A DNA stretch of 64,000 nt from Terracoccus luteus (GCF_003635045.1 NZ_RBXT01000001.1:1612001-1676000), one strand, 5' to 3'; shown: positions 20,438-29,000, counted from the first letter of the stretch. Made by a program: numbers and translations. The notes: a model not told the origin generated them from the letters alone.

Positions 20438-21313
20438 TCACATGGTGCCCTTGACGGTCTGCGAGGCGGGCGGGGCCGTGATGTCGACGGGCTCGCCGTA
20501 CTTGCCCATCATCACCGTCGCCTTGACGCCGGCCACGTCGAAGTCGACCTTGCGCATGTGGTCCTTCGAGTCGACCCAGACGTCGTAGGTGATCGTCGAC
20601 GGCATCGAGCCGGCGGCGGCACCCGCCGCGCCGGCGCCCGCGGCGCCGAGGGCCTTCTTCGTGTCGAGGGTGAGCTCGTAGCGCTCCATGTCCTCGCCGT
20701 CGACCTTCTCGGTGCCGACCTTGGTGACCTTCGAGGCGCCCTGCTCGAAGGCGTCGAACATCTTCTTCGGGTCGGCTGAGTCGGCCGAGGACGCCATCTG
20801 CTTGGCGATCGAGCTCTTCTCGTCGAAGACGGCCCACTTGCCGGCGGCCACGCCCGGGAAGCCCTTCATGTAGACCTTCTTGTCGAGCACGACCATGTCG
20901 ATGTCCATGCCGGCCATCGACATCGACATCTTCATCGCCTGGTCACCGCTGCTGAGGCGGGTGTCGCCCTGGACGCTGACCTTCTGGCCCTGCCCCGACA
21001 TCTGCATGTCGACGTGGGCGCTCGACACCCCGGCCATGGCCGACTTGAGGCGGCCGATGAACTCGGCCTTGTCGACCTCGCCGGCGGCCTGGCCGCCCGA
21101 GACGTCCCCGGCATCCGAGGACGTCGGCGCGGGCGTCGCGCTCGTCGCGGGGGCCTCGCTCGTGGTGCCGGCGCTCGCCGAGGGCGACGCGCTCTGCGTC
21201 TGGCCCGCGACGGGCGCGGTGGTGGTCGTGTCCGCCTTGCCGCACGCGGCGGCGAGCAGGACTGTCGGTGCGATGAGAACGGCTGCCGCGGCGCGGCTGA
21301 ACTTCGTGGTCAT
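20438..21313 (-). CDS. Secreted lipoprotein (LppX/LprG-like fold)
   Basis: This 291-residue protein starts with a lipoprotein signal peptide ending in the lipobox LLAAAC near residue 25, followed by a Thr/Ser/Pro/Ala-rich linker (residues 28-70). The mature domain from about residue 78 (DKAEFIGRLKSAMAGVSSAHVDMQM, VSVQGDTRLSSGDQAMKM, DMVVLDKKVYMKG, YDVWVDSKDHMRKV) has the strand pattern of LppX_LprAFG-type lipid-carrier lipoproteins. Attachment to the outer face of the membrane is expected; cargo is unknown. AGGAGG lies 7 nt before the ATG. TATCGT near 21424-21429 (minus strand) could be the -10 of a ~100-nt leader. Confidence 0.8.
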   Translation of the reverse strand: MTTKFSRAAAAVLIAPTVLLAAACGKADTTTTAPVAGQTQSASPSASAGTTSEAPATSATPAPTSSDAGDVSGGQAAGEVDKAEFIGRLKSAMAGVSSAHVDMQMSGQGQKVSVQGDTRLSSGDQAMKMSMSMAGMDIDMVVLDKKVYMKGFPGVAAGKWAVFDEKSSIAKQMASSADSADPKKMFDAFEQGASKVTKVGTEKVDGEDMERYELTLDTKKALGAAGAGAAGAAAGSMPSTITYDVWVDSKDHMRKVDFDVAGVKATVMMGKYGEPVDITAPPASQTVKGTM

Positions 21314-21509
21314 GGTGGAACCTCCTGTAGCCCGCTGACGCACCGTGCACCGGTCCGGTTCCGGGCGCGTCACCCCTGAGTCGACCCCGCGGAGGATGCC
21401 GCGGACGGTCGGGTGGTCGTGCTCGACGATAACGCGCCCACCTCGGGGTGCCGGTGAGAACCGCCGACCCGGGCGTGGGCAGGCCGACGCCGGTGCAAGA
21501 ATGCGGGTG

Positions 21510-21695
21510 ATGACCGAGTACGAGTACCGCGTGCTGACCTTCGACCGGCACACGACCAAGACCGCCGCCCGTCAGGCCGTCCGCGAGCACGCGGAGTACG
21601 GCCGGTGGGAGCTGTCCCGCTCGGTCATCTACGAGGGCGGCGTGCGCCGCATCTGGCTGCGCCGCCGCATCATGCGCGTCGAGCGCACCGCGTGA
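21510..21695 (+). CDS. DUF5703 family small basic protein
   Basis: This 61-residue protein (MTEYEYRVLTFDRHTTKTAAR ... RRIWLRRRIMRVERTA) matches the actinobacterial DUF5703 family, of unknown function. It is mostly beta strand in appearance and ends in a strongly basic tail. The ATG at 21510 begins the conserved Glu-Tyr-Glu-Tyr segment. The stop codon TGA lies inside the first unit of the 14-bp tandem array, so changes in repeat number cannot alter the protein. Confidence 0.82.
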   Translation: MTEYEYRVLTFDRHTTKTAARQAVREHAEYGRWELSRSVIYEGGVRRIWLRRRIMRVERTA

Positions 21696-21830
21696 CACCC
21701 GCCGCGTGACACCCGCCGCGTGACACCCGCCGCGTGACACCCGCCGCGTGACACCCGCCGCGTGACACCCGCCGCGTGACACCCGCCGCGTGACACCCGC
21801 CGCGTGACACCCGCCGCCTGACGCCCGCTG
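21691..21830. repeat. 14-bp tandem repeat, nine perfect copies plus one degenerate
   Basis: The unit CGTGACACCCGCCG repeats without change from 21691 to 21816; the tenth unit (21817-21830) has three substitutions. The array fills most of the gap between the converging DUF5703 and M20 peptidase genes. Perfect identity points to recent slippage, so the number of copies should differ between strains. Confidence 0.97.
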
Positions 21831-21857
21831 TCCGATGCCCGCCGGAGCGACCGCGCG

Positions 21858-23210
21858 TCAGCAGGTGCGCAGGAAGTCGCCGAGCACCCGGGCGCCGAAC
21901 TCGAGCGACTCCACGGGCACACGCTCGTCGATGCCGTGGAACATCGGCGCGAAGTCGAGGTCGGCGGGCAGGCGCAGCGGGGCGAAACCGTAGCCGTCGA
22001 TGCCGAGACGGCCGAGGGCCTTGTTGTCGGTGCCGCCGGACAGGCAGTACGGCAGCACGGCGGCGCCGGGGTCCTCCCGCAGCAGCGACTGCTTCATCGC
22101 CTCGACGATGTCGCTCTCGAAGGGCGCCTCGAGGGCGACGTCGCGGTGCACGACCTCGACGTCGACGTGCTCGCCGGCCAGCTCACGCACCGTCTGCATG
22201 AGCTGGTCCTCGTGCCCGGGCAGGAAGCGGCAGTCGAGCGAGGCGCTCGCCGACTGCGGGATGACGTTGTGCTTGTAGCCCGACTCGAGCATCGTGAGGT
22301 TTGCGGTGTCGCGCAGCGTGCCGCGCACGAAGCCCTGGGCCCCGCCGATGGTCGCGAGCAGGTCCTCGAGGTCGTCGTCGGCCCATGGCACCGCCGTCAG
22401 CTCGCTGAGGCCGTCGAGCAGCTGGCGCACCGAGGCGATGTACTCCTGGGGCCACGGGTGGGCGGCGATGCGCCCGACGGCGCCGGCGAGGTGCACGATC
22501 GCGTTGTCGTCGTTCGGCACGGAGCCGTGCCCGGCCCGGCCGTGGGCGCGCAGCCGCAGCCACGCGATGCCTTTCTCGGCCGTCTGCAGCAGGTAGGCGC
22601 GGCGCTCACCCTGCGGCGTCGGCAGCGTGACGCTGTACCCGCCGACCTCGCTGATGGCCTGGGTCACGCCGTCGAACCACTGCGGGTGGTTGTCGACGAG
22701 CCACGCGCTGCCGTACGTGCCCCCGGCCTCCTCGTCGGCGAAGAAGGCGAAGGTCGTGTCGCGCGCGGGCTTGGTCCCGGTGCGGGCGAACTCACGGATG
22801 TTGGCCAGGATCATGGCGTCCATGTCCTTCATGTCGACAGCGCCGCGGCCCCAGATGCAGCCGTCGCGCTCCTCCCCGCTGAAGGGGTCGACCTGCCAGT
22901 CGGCGGCGTTGGCGGGGACGACGTCGAGATGGCCGTGCACCGCGAGACCGGGCCGACCGGCATCCTCACCCTCGAGGCGCACGACGACGGTGGCGCGCCC
23001 GGGCTCGCTCTCGAGCAGCACGGGGTCCAGGCCCACCTCGGTGAGCTCGGCCATGACGTACTCGGCCGCCTCGCGCTCCCCCGGGCCCGAGCCGTCGCCG
23101 TAGTTCGTCGAGTCGATGCGGATCAGCTCGGCGCACAGGCGCGCCACCTCGCTCTCGGCCGTGACGGCGGAGGTGCTCGCTGCTGACGTCGGCTTCGGCT
23201 GCTCGCTCAT
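21858..23210 (-). CDS. M20-family metallopeptidase (ArgE/DapE/CPG2-like)
   Basis: This 450-residue di-zinc exopeptidase/deacylase has the metal-binding motifs in order: VHGHLDVVP (first His/Asp), GRGAVDMKDMDAM (bridging Asp), FADEEAGG (catalytic and metal Glu) and, near the C-terminus, the last His in FAPMFHGIDERVPVE. The dimerisation/lid domain lies between (AHGRAGHGSVPNDDNA). Substrate assignment within the M20/M25/M40 group is not possible from sequence. The ATG at 23208-23210 was chosen because TACGCT (23218-23223, minus strand) is 7 nt upstream. Confidence 0.9.
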   Translation of the reverse strand: MSEQPKPTSAASTSAVTAESEVARLCAELIRIDSTNYGDGSGPGEREAAEYVMAELTEVGLDPVLLESEPGRATVVVRLEGEDAGRPGLAVHGHLDVVPANAADWQVDPFSGEERDGCIWGRGAVDMKDMDAMILANIREFARTGTKPARDTTFAFFADEEAGGTYGSAWLVDNHPQWFDGVTQAISEVGGYSVTLPTPQGERRAYLLQTAEKGIAWLRLRAHGRAGHGSVPNDDNAIVHLAGAVGRIAAHPWPQEYIASVRQLLDGLSELTAVPWADDDLEDLLATIGGAQGFVRGTLRDTANLTMLESGYKHNVIPQSASASLDCRFLPGHEDQLMQTVRELAGEHVDVEVVHRDVALEAPFESDIVEAMKQSLLREDPGAAVLPYCLSGGTDNKALGRLGIDGYGFAPLRLPADLDFAPMFHGIDERVPVESLEFGARVLGDFLRTC

Positions 23211-23281
23211 GGCCGTCAGCGTATGCCGGGGAGGTGGCCCCCGCAGGGCCGCCCGGTTCGTGTTCCGCGTGAGCGTCGTGC

Positions 23282-23287
23282 TAACGT
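23282..23287 (+). promoter_or_regulatory. Possible -10 box of tRNA-Leu
   Basis: TAACGT lies 44 bp before the tRNA in a locally A+T-richer stretch. No convincing -35 was seen, so this is tentative. Confidence 0.35.
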
Positions 23288-23331
23288 TTCGCCTCGCTGG
23301 AGGGGAGAACACAACCCTCGCGGCGCACCTT

Positions 23332-23415
23332 GTCGGGGTGGCGGAATGGCAGACGCGCTAGCTTGAGGTGCTAGTGCCCTTAACGGGCGTGGGGGTTCAA
23401 GTCCCCCCCTCGACA
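23332..23415 (+). tRNA. tRNA-Leu (anticodon GAG)
   Basis: The 84-nt sequence folds as a class II tRNA. The acceptor stem GTCGGGG pairs with CCTCGAC with one G-T wobble. The anticodon stem CTAGC/GCTAG encloses loop TTGAGGT with anticodon GAG, which reads CUC and CUU. A long variable arm (TGCCC-TTAA-CGGGCG) and a T-arm GGGGG-TTCAAGT-CCCCC follow. The CCA end is not encoded. CUC is a very common Leu codon in this genome. Confidence 0.95.
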
Positions 23416-23421
23416 CAGAAC

Positions 23422-23456
23422 ACGGGCGGAGGCCCCCACCGGGGGCCTCCGCCCGT
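23422..23456 (+). terminator. Terminator of tRNA-Leu
   Basis: A perfect 16-bp stem (23422-23437 with 23441-23456) with a 3-nt loop ACC begins 7 nt after the tRNA and is followed by TCTCGT. Confidence 0.85.
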
Positions 23457-23486
23457 TCTCGTGTGCGACCTCCCTAGGCTGCAGCG

Positions 23487-24674
23487 ATGAGCTCCTTCGT
23501 CTACGGCGCCGTCCGCACCCCGTTCGGCCGCTTCGGCGGCGCGCTCGCGGGGGTGCGCCCCGACGACCTCGCGGCCCACGTCATCCGGGTGCTGCTCGAG
23601 CGGAGCCCCCGTCTCGACCCCGGCCGCGTCGACGACGTCGTCTGGGGCAACGCCAACGGCGCCGGCGAGGAGAACCGCAACGTCGGGCGCATGGCCGCCC
23701 TGCTGGCCGGGATGCCGGTGGGCGTGCCGGGCACGACGGTGAACCGCCTCTGCGGCTCGAGCCTCGACGCCGTCATCATGGGCTCACGGGCGATCGACAG
23801 CGGCGACGTCGACGTCGTGCTCACCGGAGGCGTCGAGTCGATGACCCGGGCCCCGTGGGTGCTGCCCAAGCCGTCGCGGGCCTTCCCCGCGGGCGACCTC
23901 GCGGCGGTGTCGACGACGCTGGGCTGGCGGATGGTCAACCCGCGCATGGACCCCGCCTGGACGGTCTCGCTCGGCGAGGCCAACGAGCAGCTGCAGCAGC
24001 GGTTCGGCATCTCCCGTGAGCGCCAGGACGAGTTCGCCGCCCGCTCGCACCGCCTGGCCCACGAGGCGTGGGAGGCGGGCTTCTACGACGAGCTCGTGGT
24101 CCCGGTGCCGGGCACCGACCTCACCCGCGACGAGAACGTGCGCCCCGACAGCACGGTGTCGACGCTGGCCACGCTGAGGCCGTCGTTCCGGCCCGACGGC
24201 ACCATCACGGCCGGCAACGCCTCGCCGCTCAGCGACGGGGCCGCCGCGGTGCTGCTCGGATCGGAGGGCGCCGCGGCGACCATCGGGCGGGACCCCCTCG
24301 CCCGGGTCGCCGGCCGGGCCGCCTTCGCCCTCACCCCCCAGGAGTTCGGCTACGCGCCCGTCGAGGCGGCGAACCGGGCCTTGGAACGCGCCGGCGTCCC
24401 CTGGGACGCCGTGGGGGCCGTCGAGCTCAACGAGGCGTTCGCGGTGCAGTCGCTCGCGTGCGTCGACGCATGGCCGGTCGACCCCGAGGTCGTCAACACC
24501 CGCGGCGGGGCCATCGCCCTCGGCCACCCCCTCGGGGCCTCCGGGGCCCGGGTCGTCGGGACGCTCGCCGCCGTGCTGCGCGAGCGCCGGGAGCGCTGGG
24601 GCGTGGCCGCCGTGTGCATCGGGGTCGGCCAGGGTCTGGCGGTCGTCCTCGAGAACGTCGACGCCCCCGCCTGA
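23487..24674 (+). CDS. Acetyl-CoA acetyltransferase (thiolase)
   Basis: This 395-residue thiolase has the nucleophilic Cys89 in TVNRLCGSSLDA, NEAFAVQ, the catalytic His in GHPLGASGAR and the second active-site Cys in AVCIGVGQG (more usually CIGGGQG). All residues needed for Claisen condensation or thiolysis are present. Whether it acts as a biosynthetic acetoacetyl-CoA thiolase or a degradative 3-ketoacyl-CoA/3-oxoadipyl-CoA thiolase cannot be decided, since no pathway partners are adjacent. TAGGCT (23475-23480) lies 6 nt before the ATG. Confidence 0.92.
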   Translation: MSSFVYGAVRTPFGRFGGALAGVRPDDLAAHVIRVLLERSPRLDPGRVDDVVWGNANGAGEENRNVGRMAALLAGMPVGVPGTTVNRLCGSSLDAVIMGSRAIDSGDVDVVLTGGVESMTRAPWVLPKPSRAFPAGDLAAVSTTLGWRMVNPRMDPAWTVSLGEANEQLQQRFGISRERQDEFAARSHRLAHEAWEAGFYDELVVPVPGTDLTRDENVRPDSTVSTLATLRPSFRPDGTITAGNASPLSDGAAAVLLGSEGAAATIGRDPLARVAGRAAFALTPQEFGYAPVEAANRALERAGVPWDAVGAVELNEAFAVQSLACVDAWPVDPEVVNTRGGAIALGHPLGASGARVVGTLAAVLRERRERWGVAAVCIGVGQGLAVVLENVDAPA

Positions 24675-24774
24675 CCCGATTGACCCCCGACCGGCTTCTG
24701 GCCGTCCCCCTGGCCGTCCACAGGCGCGGCGGATACCCGCCGGAGGATGCCGGGCCGCCCCCTACAGTGACGCC

Positions 24775-26040
24775 GTGACGTTCCTGCGAGCCCTGGCGGC
24801 GCTGCTGCGCGTGTCCGGTTTCCGCCGGTTGTTCGTCAGCCGCATCACCTCGCAGGGCAGCGACGGCGTCTTCCAGGCCGCCCTCGCCAGCCACGTCCTC
24901 TTCAACCCCGAGCAGGCGACCGACGCCCGCGGCATCGCCCTCGCCTTCGGCGTGATCCTGCTGCCGTACAGCCTCATCGGCCCCTTCGCCGGGGTGCTGC
25001 TCGACCGCTGGCCCCGTCGGCGGGTGCTCGTCGTCGCCCAGACGCTGCGCCTGGTCACCGTCCTCGCCGTCGCGGCCGTCACCGTGTCGTCGTCGACGAG
25101 CACGGCCTTCTTCGTCCTCGTCCTGCTCGTCTTCTCGCTCAACCGGTTCGTGCTCGCCGGGTTCTCGGCCTCGCTGCCGCACGTCGTCACGCCGCGGCAG
25201 CTCGTGAGCGCCAACTCCGTCTCGCCGACCTGCGGCACCCTCGCCTACCTCCTCGGCGGGGCGGCCGGCGCCGGTCTGGCCGCCGCCGGACCGGACGTCG
25301 TCGTCGTCCTCGTCGCGGCGGCGGGCGTGGCCCTCGCCGTCACGGCCGCCGCCCGGCTGCCCTTCGTCGGCCCCGACGACGCGAGCGGCGCGCCGGCGCT
25401 GCGCGGCGTGCTCGCCAGTGTGGCGTCCGGGTTCGCGGAGGCCGCCCGCACCCTCCCCCGCCGCGCCCGGCTGCTGCTCGCCCTCGTGCTCGTCACCCGG
25501 CTGCCGTTCGGCCTGCTGCTGCTGCAGACGCTGCTGCTCTTCCGCGGCCCCTTCGACACCGGCTCGGGGGTGCTGGGCTTCGGCCTCGCCGCCGCCGCGT
25601 CGGGCGCCGGCTTCGCCGTGGCCGCCTTCGTCACCCCGTGGCTGCTGCCCCGCCTCACGGCCATCCCCTTCGTCGTGCGCGCCTTCCTGCTCGGCGTGCT
25701 GGCGTGCGCGCTCCTCGGGCCGCTGCTCACCCCGTGGAGCATGAGCGCGCTCGGGTTCGCCGTCGGCGCCGTCTCGCAGGTCACGAAGATCACGGTCGAC
25801 ACGCTGCTCCAGGCCCACGTGCCCGACCACCTGCTCGGCCGCGCCTTCTCGGTGTACGACGTCATGTACAACGCCGGCCTCGTCGTCTCGGCGGCCGCGG
25901 GCGCCCTGCTGCTCCCGGCATCCGGTCTCGTCGTCTGGCCGGGCGTCGCGCTCGCCGTGCTCTACCTCGCGCTCTCGCTGGCGCTGCCGCGCCTGTGGCG
26001 TCGGGCGAGCGAGGCCGACGACCGTGCGCCACTAGGCTGA
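24775..26040 (+). CDS. MFS transporter
   Basis: This 421-residue membrane protein has about 12 hydrophobic segments and the MFS-type loop LLDRWPRRRVLV after helix 2. The sequence resembles the MFS_3/enterobactin-exporter-like group and drug efflux proteins; the substrate is unknown. The GTG start at 24775 follows TACAGT (24763-24768) by 6 nt. Its stop TGA (26038-26040) is part of the hexamer-spacer region serving the HipA-like gene, which begins 4 bp later. Confidence 0.85.
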   Translation: MTFLRALAALLRVSGFRRLFVSRITSQGSDGVFQAALASHVLFNPEQATDARGIALAFGVILLPYSLIGPFAGVLLDRWPRRRVLVVAQTLRLVTVLAVAAVTVSSSTSTAFFVLVLLVFSLNRFVLAGFSASLPHVVTPRQLVSANSVSPTCGTLAYLLGGAAGAGLAAAGPDVVVVLVAAAGVALAVTAAARLPFVGPDDASGAPALRGVLASVASGFAEAARTLPRRARLLLALVLVTRLPFGLLLLQTLLLFRGPFDTGSGVLGFGLAAAASGAGFAVAAFVTPWLLPRLTAIPFVVRAFLLGVLACALLGPLLTPWSMSALGFAVGAVSQVTKITVDTLLQAHVPDHLLGRAFSVYDVMYNAGLVVSAAAGALLLPASGLVVWPGVALAVLYLALSLALPRLWRRASEADDRAPLG

Positions 26041-26044
26041 CCGC

Positions 26045-26821
26045 GTGCTCCCCCAGCTGCTGGCGACCCGGTACGTGACGCCGCTGCGGGAGGGCGGGTC
26101 GCTGCCCGGCATCGTCGAGGCCGACGACGACGGCACGTACGTGCTCAAGTTCCGGGGCGCCGGCCAGGGCCTCAAGGTGCTCGTGGCCGAGGTACTCGTC
26201 GCCGGGCTCGCCGCGCTCGTCGACGTGCCGGTGCCCGACCTCGCCGTCATCAGCCTCGACGAGCGGATCGCGCGCTACGAGGCCGACGAGGAGGTGCAGG
26301 ACCTGCTCACCGCCTCGGTCGGCACCAACCTCGGCATCGACTTCCTGCCCGGTGCGCTGGGGTACGACGGCGCCCACCCGCCCGACGCCGACCTCGCCGA
26401 GCGCATCCTGTGGCTCGACGCCCTGACCGCCAACGTCGACCGCACGTGGAGCAACCCCAACCTGCTCGTGTGGCACGGCCGCACGTGGGCCATCGACCAC
26501 GGCGCCGCTCTCTACTTCCACCACTCGTGGCCGGGCCGTGCCCCCTCCCCCGAGCGCTTCGCCGCCCAGCCCTTCGACGCCTCGACGCACGTGCTGCGCG
26601 AGGTGGCCGGTGACGTCACGGTGCGGCACGCCGAGCTCGCCGCCCGCCTCGACGCCGACGCGCTCGCCCGGGTGGTCGACGACGTGCCCGAGGAGTGGCT
26701 CGAGACGACGCCCCACCTGCCCGACGCGGATGCCGTGCGCGCCGCCTACCGCTCGATGCTCGCCGCCCGCCTCGGCTCGCCCGAGGCGTGGCTGCCCCGC
26801 GGGGCCGGGGCCTCGCGGTGA
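26045..26821 (+). CDS. HipA-like kinase
   Basis: This 258-residue protein has a HipA/PI3-4-kinase-like catalytic core without the N-terminal HipA domain: a probable ATP-contact Lys35 in YVLKFRG, the catalytic loop ALTANVDRTWSNPNLLV (D132, N137) and the metal loop WAIDHGAALY (D151). It is not preceded by a HipB-type HTH gene. Instead it overlaps a DUF3037 gene by 4 bp (GTGA), a pairing that recurs in many bacteria. The target of phosphorylation is unknown. TAGGCT (26033-26038) lies 6 nt before the GTG start. Confidence 0.85.
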   Translation: MLPQLLATRYVTPLREGGSLPGIVEADDDGTYVLKFRGAGQGLKVLVAEVLVAGLAALVDVPVPDLAVISLDERIARYEADEEVQDLLTASVGTNLGIDFLPGALGYDGAHPPDADLAERILWLDALTANVDRTWSNPNLLVWHGRTWAIDHGAALYFHHSWPGRAPSPERFAAQPFDASTHVLREVAGDVTVRHAELAARLDADALARVVDDVPEEWLETTPHLPDADAVRAAYRSMLAARLGSPEAWLPRGAGASR

Positions 26822-27201
26822 TCGCCTACCAGTACGTCGCGCTCCGGCTCGTGCCGCGCGTCGACCGGGAGGAGTTCGTCAACGTCGGCGTCGTGCTCTA
26901 CGCCCAGGAGACCGACTTCCTCGACGCCGCCTGGGCGCTCGACGAGCACCGGGCCCGGGCCCTCGCCCCGGCGTGCGACCTCGACGGGGTGCGGGCCATG
27001 CTCGAGCAGGTGCGCGCGGTCTGCCGCGGCGAGCCCGGCCGGGGGCGGCCGAGCCTGGACCGGCTCGGGCAGCGCTTCGGCTGGATCATCGCGCCGCGCT
27101 CGACGGTCGTGCAGCCCGGGCCGGTCCACGGCGGACTGTGCGCCGACCCGGCATCCGAGCTGGGCCGCCTGCTGCAGCGACTCGTCCTCCCGCCGACCTG
27201 A
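26818..27201 (+). CDS. DUF3037 family protein, partner of HipA-like kinase
   Basis: This 127-residue protein carries the conserved DUF3037 N-terminus YQYVALRLVPRVDREEFVNVGVVLY and a C-terminal FGWIIAPRSTVVQPGPVH segment. The GTG start overlaps the stop of the kinase gene in GTGA, so translation is coupled and the two products are probably made in fixed ratio. No catalytic motif is visible. It may be a substrate, inhibitor or adaptor of the kinase (inference). Confidence 0.85.
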   Translation: MIAYQYVALRLVPRVDREEFVNVGVVLYAQETDFLDAAWALDEHRARALAPACDLDGVRAMLEQVRAVCRGEPGRGRPSLDRLGQRFGWIIAPRSTVVQPGPVHGGLCADPASELGRLLQRLVLPPT

Positions 27202-27235
27202 CCGCCGCCGCCCGCCCGACCCGCCCGACCCGCCG

Positions 27236-27309
27236 GGCGAACACACCGAGCACTGCGCAGATCCGCGGGTTGTAACCCGTGGACCTGCGCATTGCTCAGT
27301 GTGTTCGCC
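27236..27309. repeat. 74-bp near-perfect inverted repeat between convergent genes
   Basis: Arms of 36 bp (27236-27271 and 27274-27309) are separated by two bases. Only four positions do not match, one of which would be a G-U pair in RNA. It lies between the converging DUF3037 and TrmH-type genes and could terminate both, but it is more than twice as long as the other terminators in the window and its sequence (GGCGAACACAC at the ends) is less G+C-rich. Confidence 0.93.
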
Positions 27310-27381
27310 GACCGGAGGGCCGCCGGGGGCCACGGTCGGCCGGGGGGCAGCGGGGGTCAGCGGCGCTCAGTGGTTCAGGGG

Positions 27382-28191
27382 TCAGCGGGGGCGCAGGGCC
27401 CACATGGCGACGGCCGAGGCGGCGGCGACGTTGAGCGAGTCGACGCCGCCGGCCATGGGGATGCGCACGGTGAGGTCCGCGGCCGCGACGGTGCGGGCCG
27501 TCAGCCCGTCGCCCTCCGCGCCGAGCACGAGGGCGAGGCGCTCCGGCGGGTCCGCCTCGAGCCGGTCGAGCGGCACGGAGTCGTCGGTGAGGGCCATGGC
27601 GGCGACGGTGAGGCCGGCGTCGTGCAGCAGCGACAGGCCCTGGGGCCACGGGTCGATGCGGGTCCACGGCACCTGGAACACCGTGCCCATCGACACGCGG
27701 ATCGAGCGGCGGTAGAGGGGGTCGGCGCAGCGCGGGGTGACGAGCACGGCGTCGACGCCGAGGGCGGCCGCGCTGCGGAACACGGCCCCGACGTTGGTGT
27801 GGTCGACGACGTCCTCGAGCACGACGACCCGGCGGGCGTCACGGAGGAGGTCGACGGCATCCGGCAGCACGGGGCGCTGCATCGCGGCCAGCGCACCCCG
27901 GTGGAGGTGGAAGCCGGTCAGCGACTCGATGACGTCGTGCTCGCCGGTGTAGACGGGGATGCCGTCGGCCTCGGCCTGCGCGACGAGGTCGGCGAGGTCG
28001 GTGACCCATCGCGTCGCCATGAGGTACGACCGCGGCCGGTGCCCGGCCCGCAGCGCCCGCCGGATGACCTTCTCGCTCTCGGCGATGTACATCCCGCGCT
28101 CGGGCTCGGCGCGGCGCCGCAGCACGACGTCGGTGAGCGACACGTAGTCGGCGAGGCGCGGGTCCGCGGGGTCGGTGATCGAGATCGGCAC
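27382..28191 (-). CDS. TrmH/SpoU-family RNA 2'-O-methyltransferase
   Basis: This 269-residue SPOUT enzyme has an N-terminal RNA-binding domain (residues 1-105) and a knotted SAM domain. Motif 1 is NVGAVFRSAAALG with the catalytic Arg, motif 2 is LVLGAEGDGL and motif 3 is RIPMAGGVDSLNVAAAS. It will methylate a ribose 2'-OH in rRNA or tRNA; the position is unknown. The GTG start is supported by TAGCCT (28199-28204, minus strand) 7 nt upstream. Confidence 0.9.
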   Translation of the reverse strand: MPISITDPADPRLADYVSLTDVVLRRRAEPERGMYIAESEKVIRRALRAGHRPRSYLMATRWVTDLADLVAQAEADGIPVYTGEHDVIESLTGFHLHRGALAAMQRPVLPDAVDLLRDARRVVVLEDVVDHTNVGAVFRSAAALGVDAVLVTPRCADPLYRRSIRVSMGTVFQVPWTRIDPWPQGLSLLHDAGLTVAAMALTDDSVPLDRLEADPPERLALVLGAEGDGLTARTVAAADLTVRIPMAGGVDSLNVAAASAVAMWALRPR

Positions 28192-28226
28192 GGGCGACAG
28201 GCTAGACGCCGCCCCCGCCCCGCCCG

Positions 28227-29000
28227 TCAGGGGAACCAGACGAGCTTGACGACGGCGACGAGGCCGATGGTGATGATGAGGCCGCGCAGCACCGCGGGCG
28301 GGATGCGCCGCCCCACCCGCGCCCCGACGATGCCGCCGACGAAGGCGCCGCCCGCGATGAGCACGACGATGAGCCAGTCGATGGAGTCGCGCGCGAAGAG
28401 GAGGAACACGCCCGCAGCGACGAAGTTCACGACGAGCGCGAGCACGTTCTTGTACCCGTTCAGCCGTTGCAGCGGCTCGCTGCTCAGGGCGCTGAACAGC
28501 CCCATGAGCAGCACGCCCTGGGCCGCGCCGAAGTACCCGCCGTACATGCCCGCCACGAACACCCCCACCGCGATGACGGGGGCGTGCCAGCCGGGCCTCC
28601 CGCCGTCACCCGCCTCGCGGAGCGCAGCCCGGGCCTGAAGACGGGGGCCGACGAGCACGAGGACGAGGGCGACCACGATGAGCACCGGCACGATGGCGCG
28701 GAAGGCCTCGGCGGGCAGGACGAGCAGCAGGGTCGCACCGACCACCGCCCCGACGAACGACAGCGGCATGAGCCGGCGCAGCGTCGCCGCCTGCCCGTCC
28801 AGCTCGTGGCGATAGCCCCACGAGCCGGTGACGCCGCCCGCGACGAGGCCGATGTTGTTCGAGACGTTGGCGACGAGCGGGTTGACCCCGAAGAAGAGCA
28901 GGGTCGGGAAGGTGATGAGGGTGCCCGACCCGACGATGGTGTTGATGAGCCCGGCCCACGCACCCGAGAGCGCGATGAGGACGACGGACCAGACGGACAC
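28227..29000 (-). CDS. TauE/SafE-family anion permease
   Basis: This 257-residue membrane protein has about eight hydrophobic helices and the two family repeats, each marked by a Gly-rich turn (INTIVGSGTLITFPTLLFFGVNPLVANVSN and FVAGMYGGYFGAAQGVLL). Members export or import sulfite, sulfonates and other organic anions. No sulfur genes are adjacent, so the substrate is open. The GTG start is backed by TAGGGT (29007-29012, minus strand) 6 nt upstream. Confidence 0.88.
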   Translation of the reverse strand: MSVWSVVLIALSGAWAGLINTIVGSGTLITFPTLLFFGVNPLVANVSNNIGLVAGGVTGSWGYRHELDGQAATLRRLMPLSFVGAVVGATLLLVLPAEAFRAIVPVLIVVALVLVLVGPRLQARAALREAGDGGRPGWHAPVIAVGVFVAGMYGGYFGAAQGVLLMGLFSALSSEPLQRLNGYKNVLALVVNFVAAGVFLLFARDSIDWLIVVLIAGGAFVGGIVGARVGRRIPPAVLRGLIITIGLVAVVKLVWFP

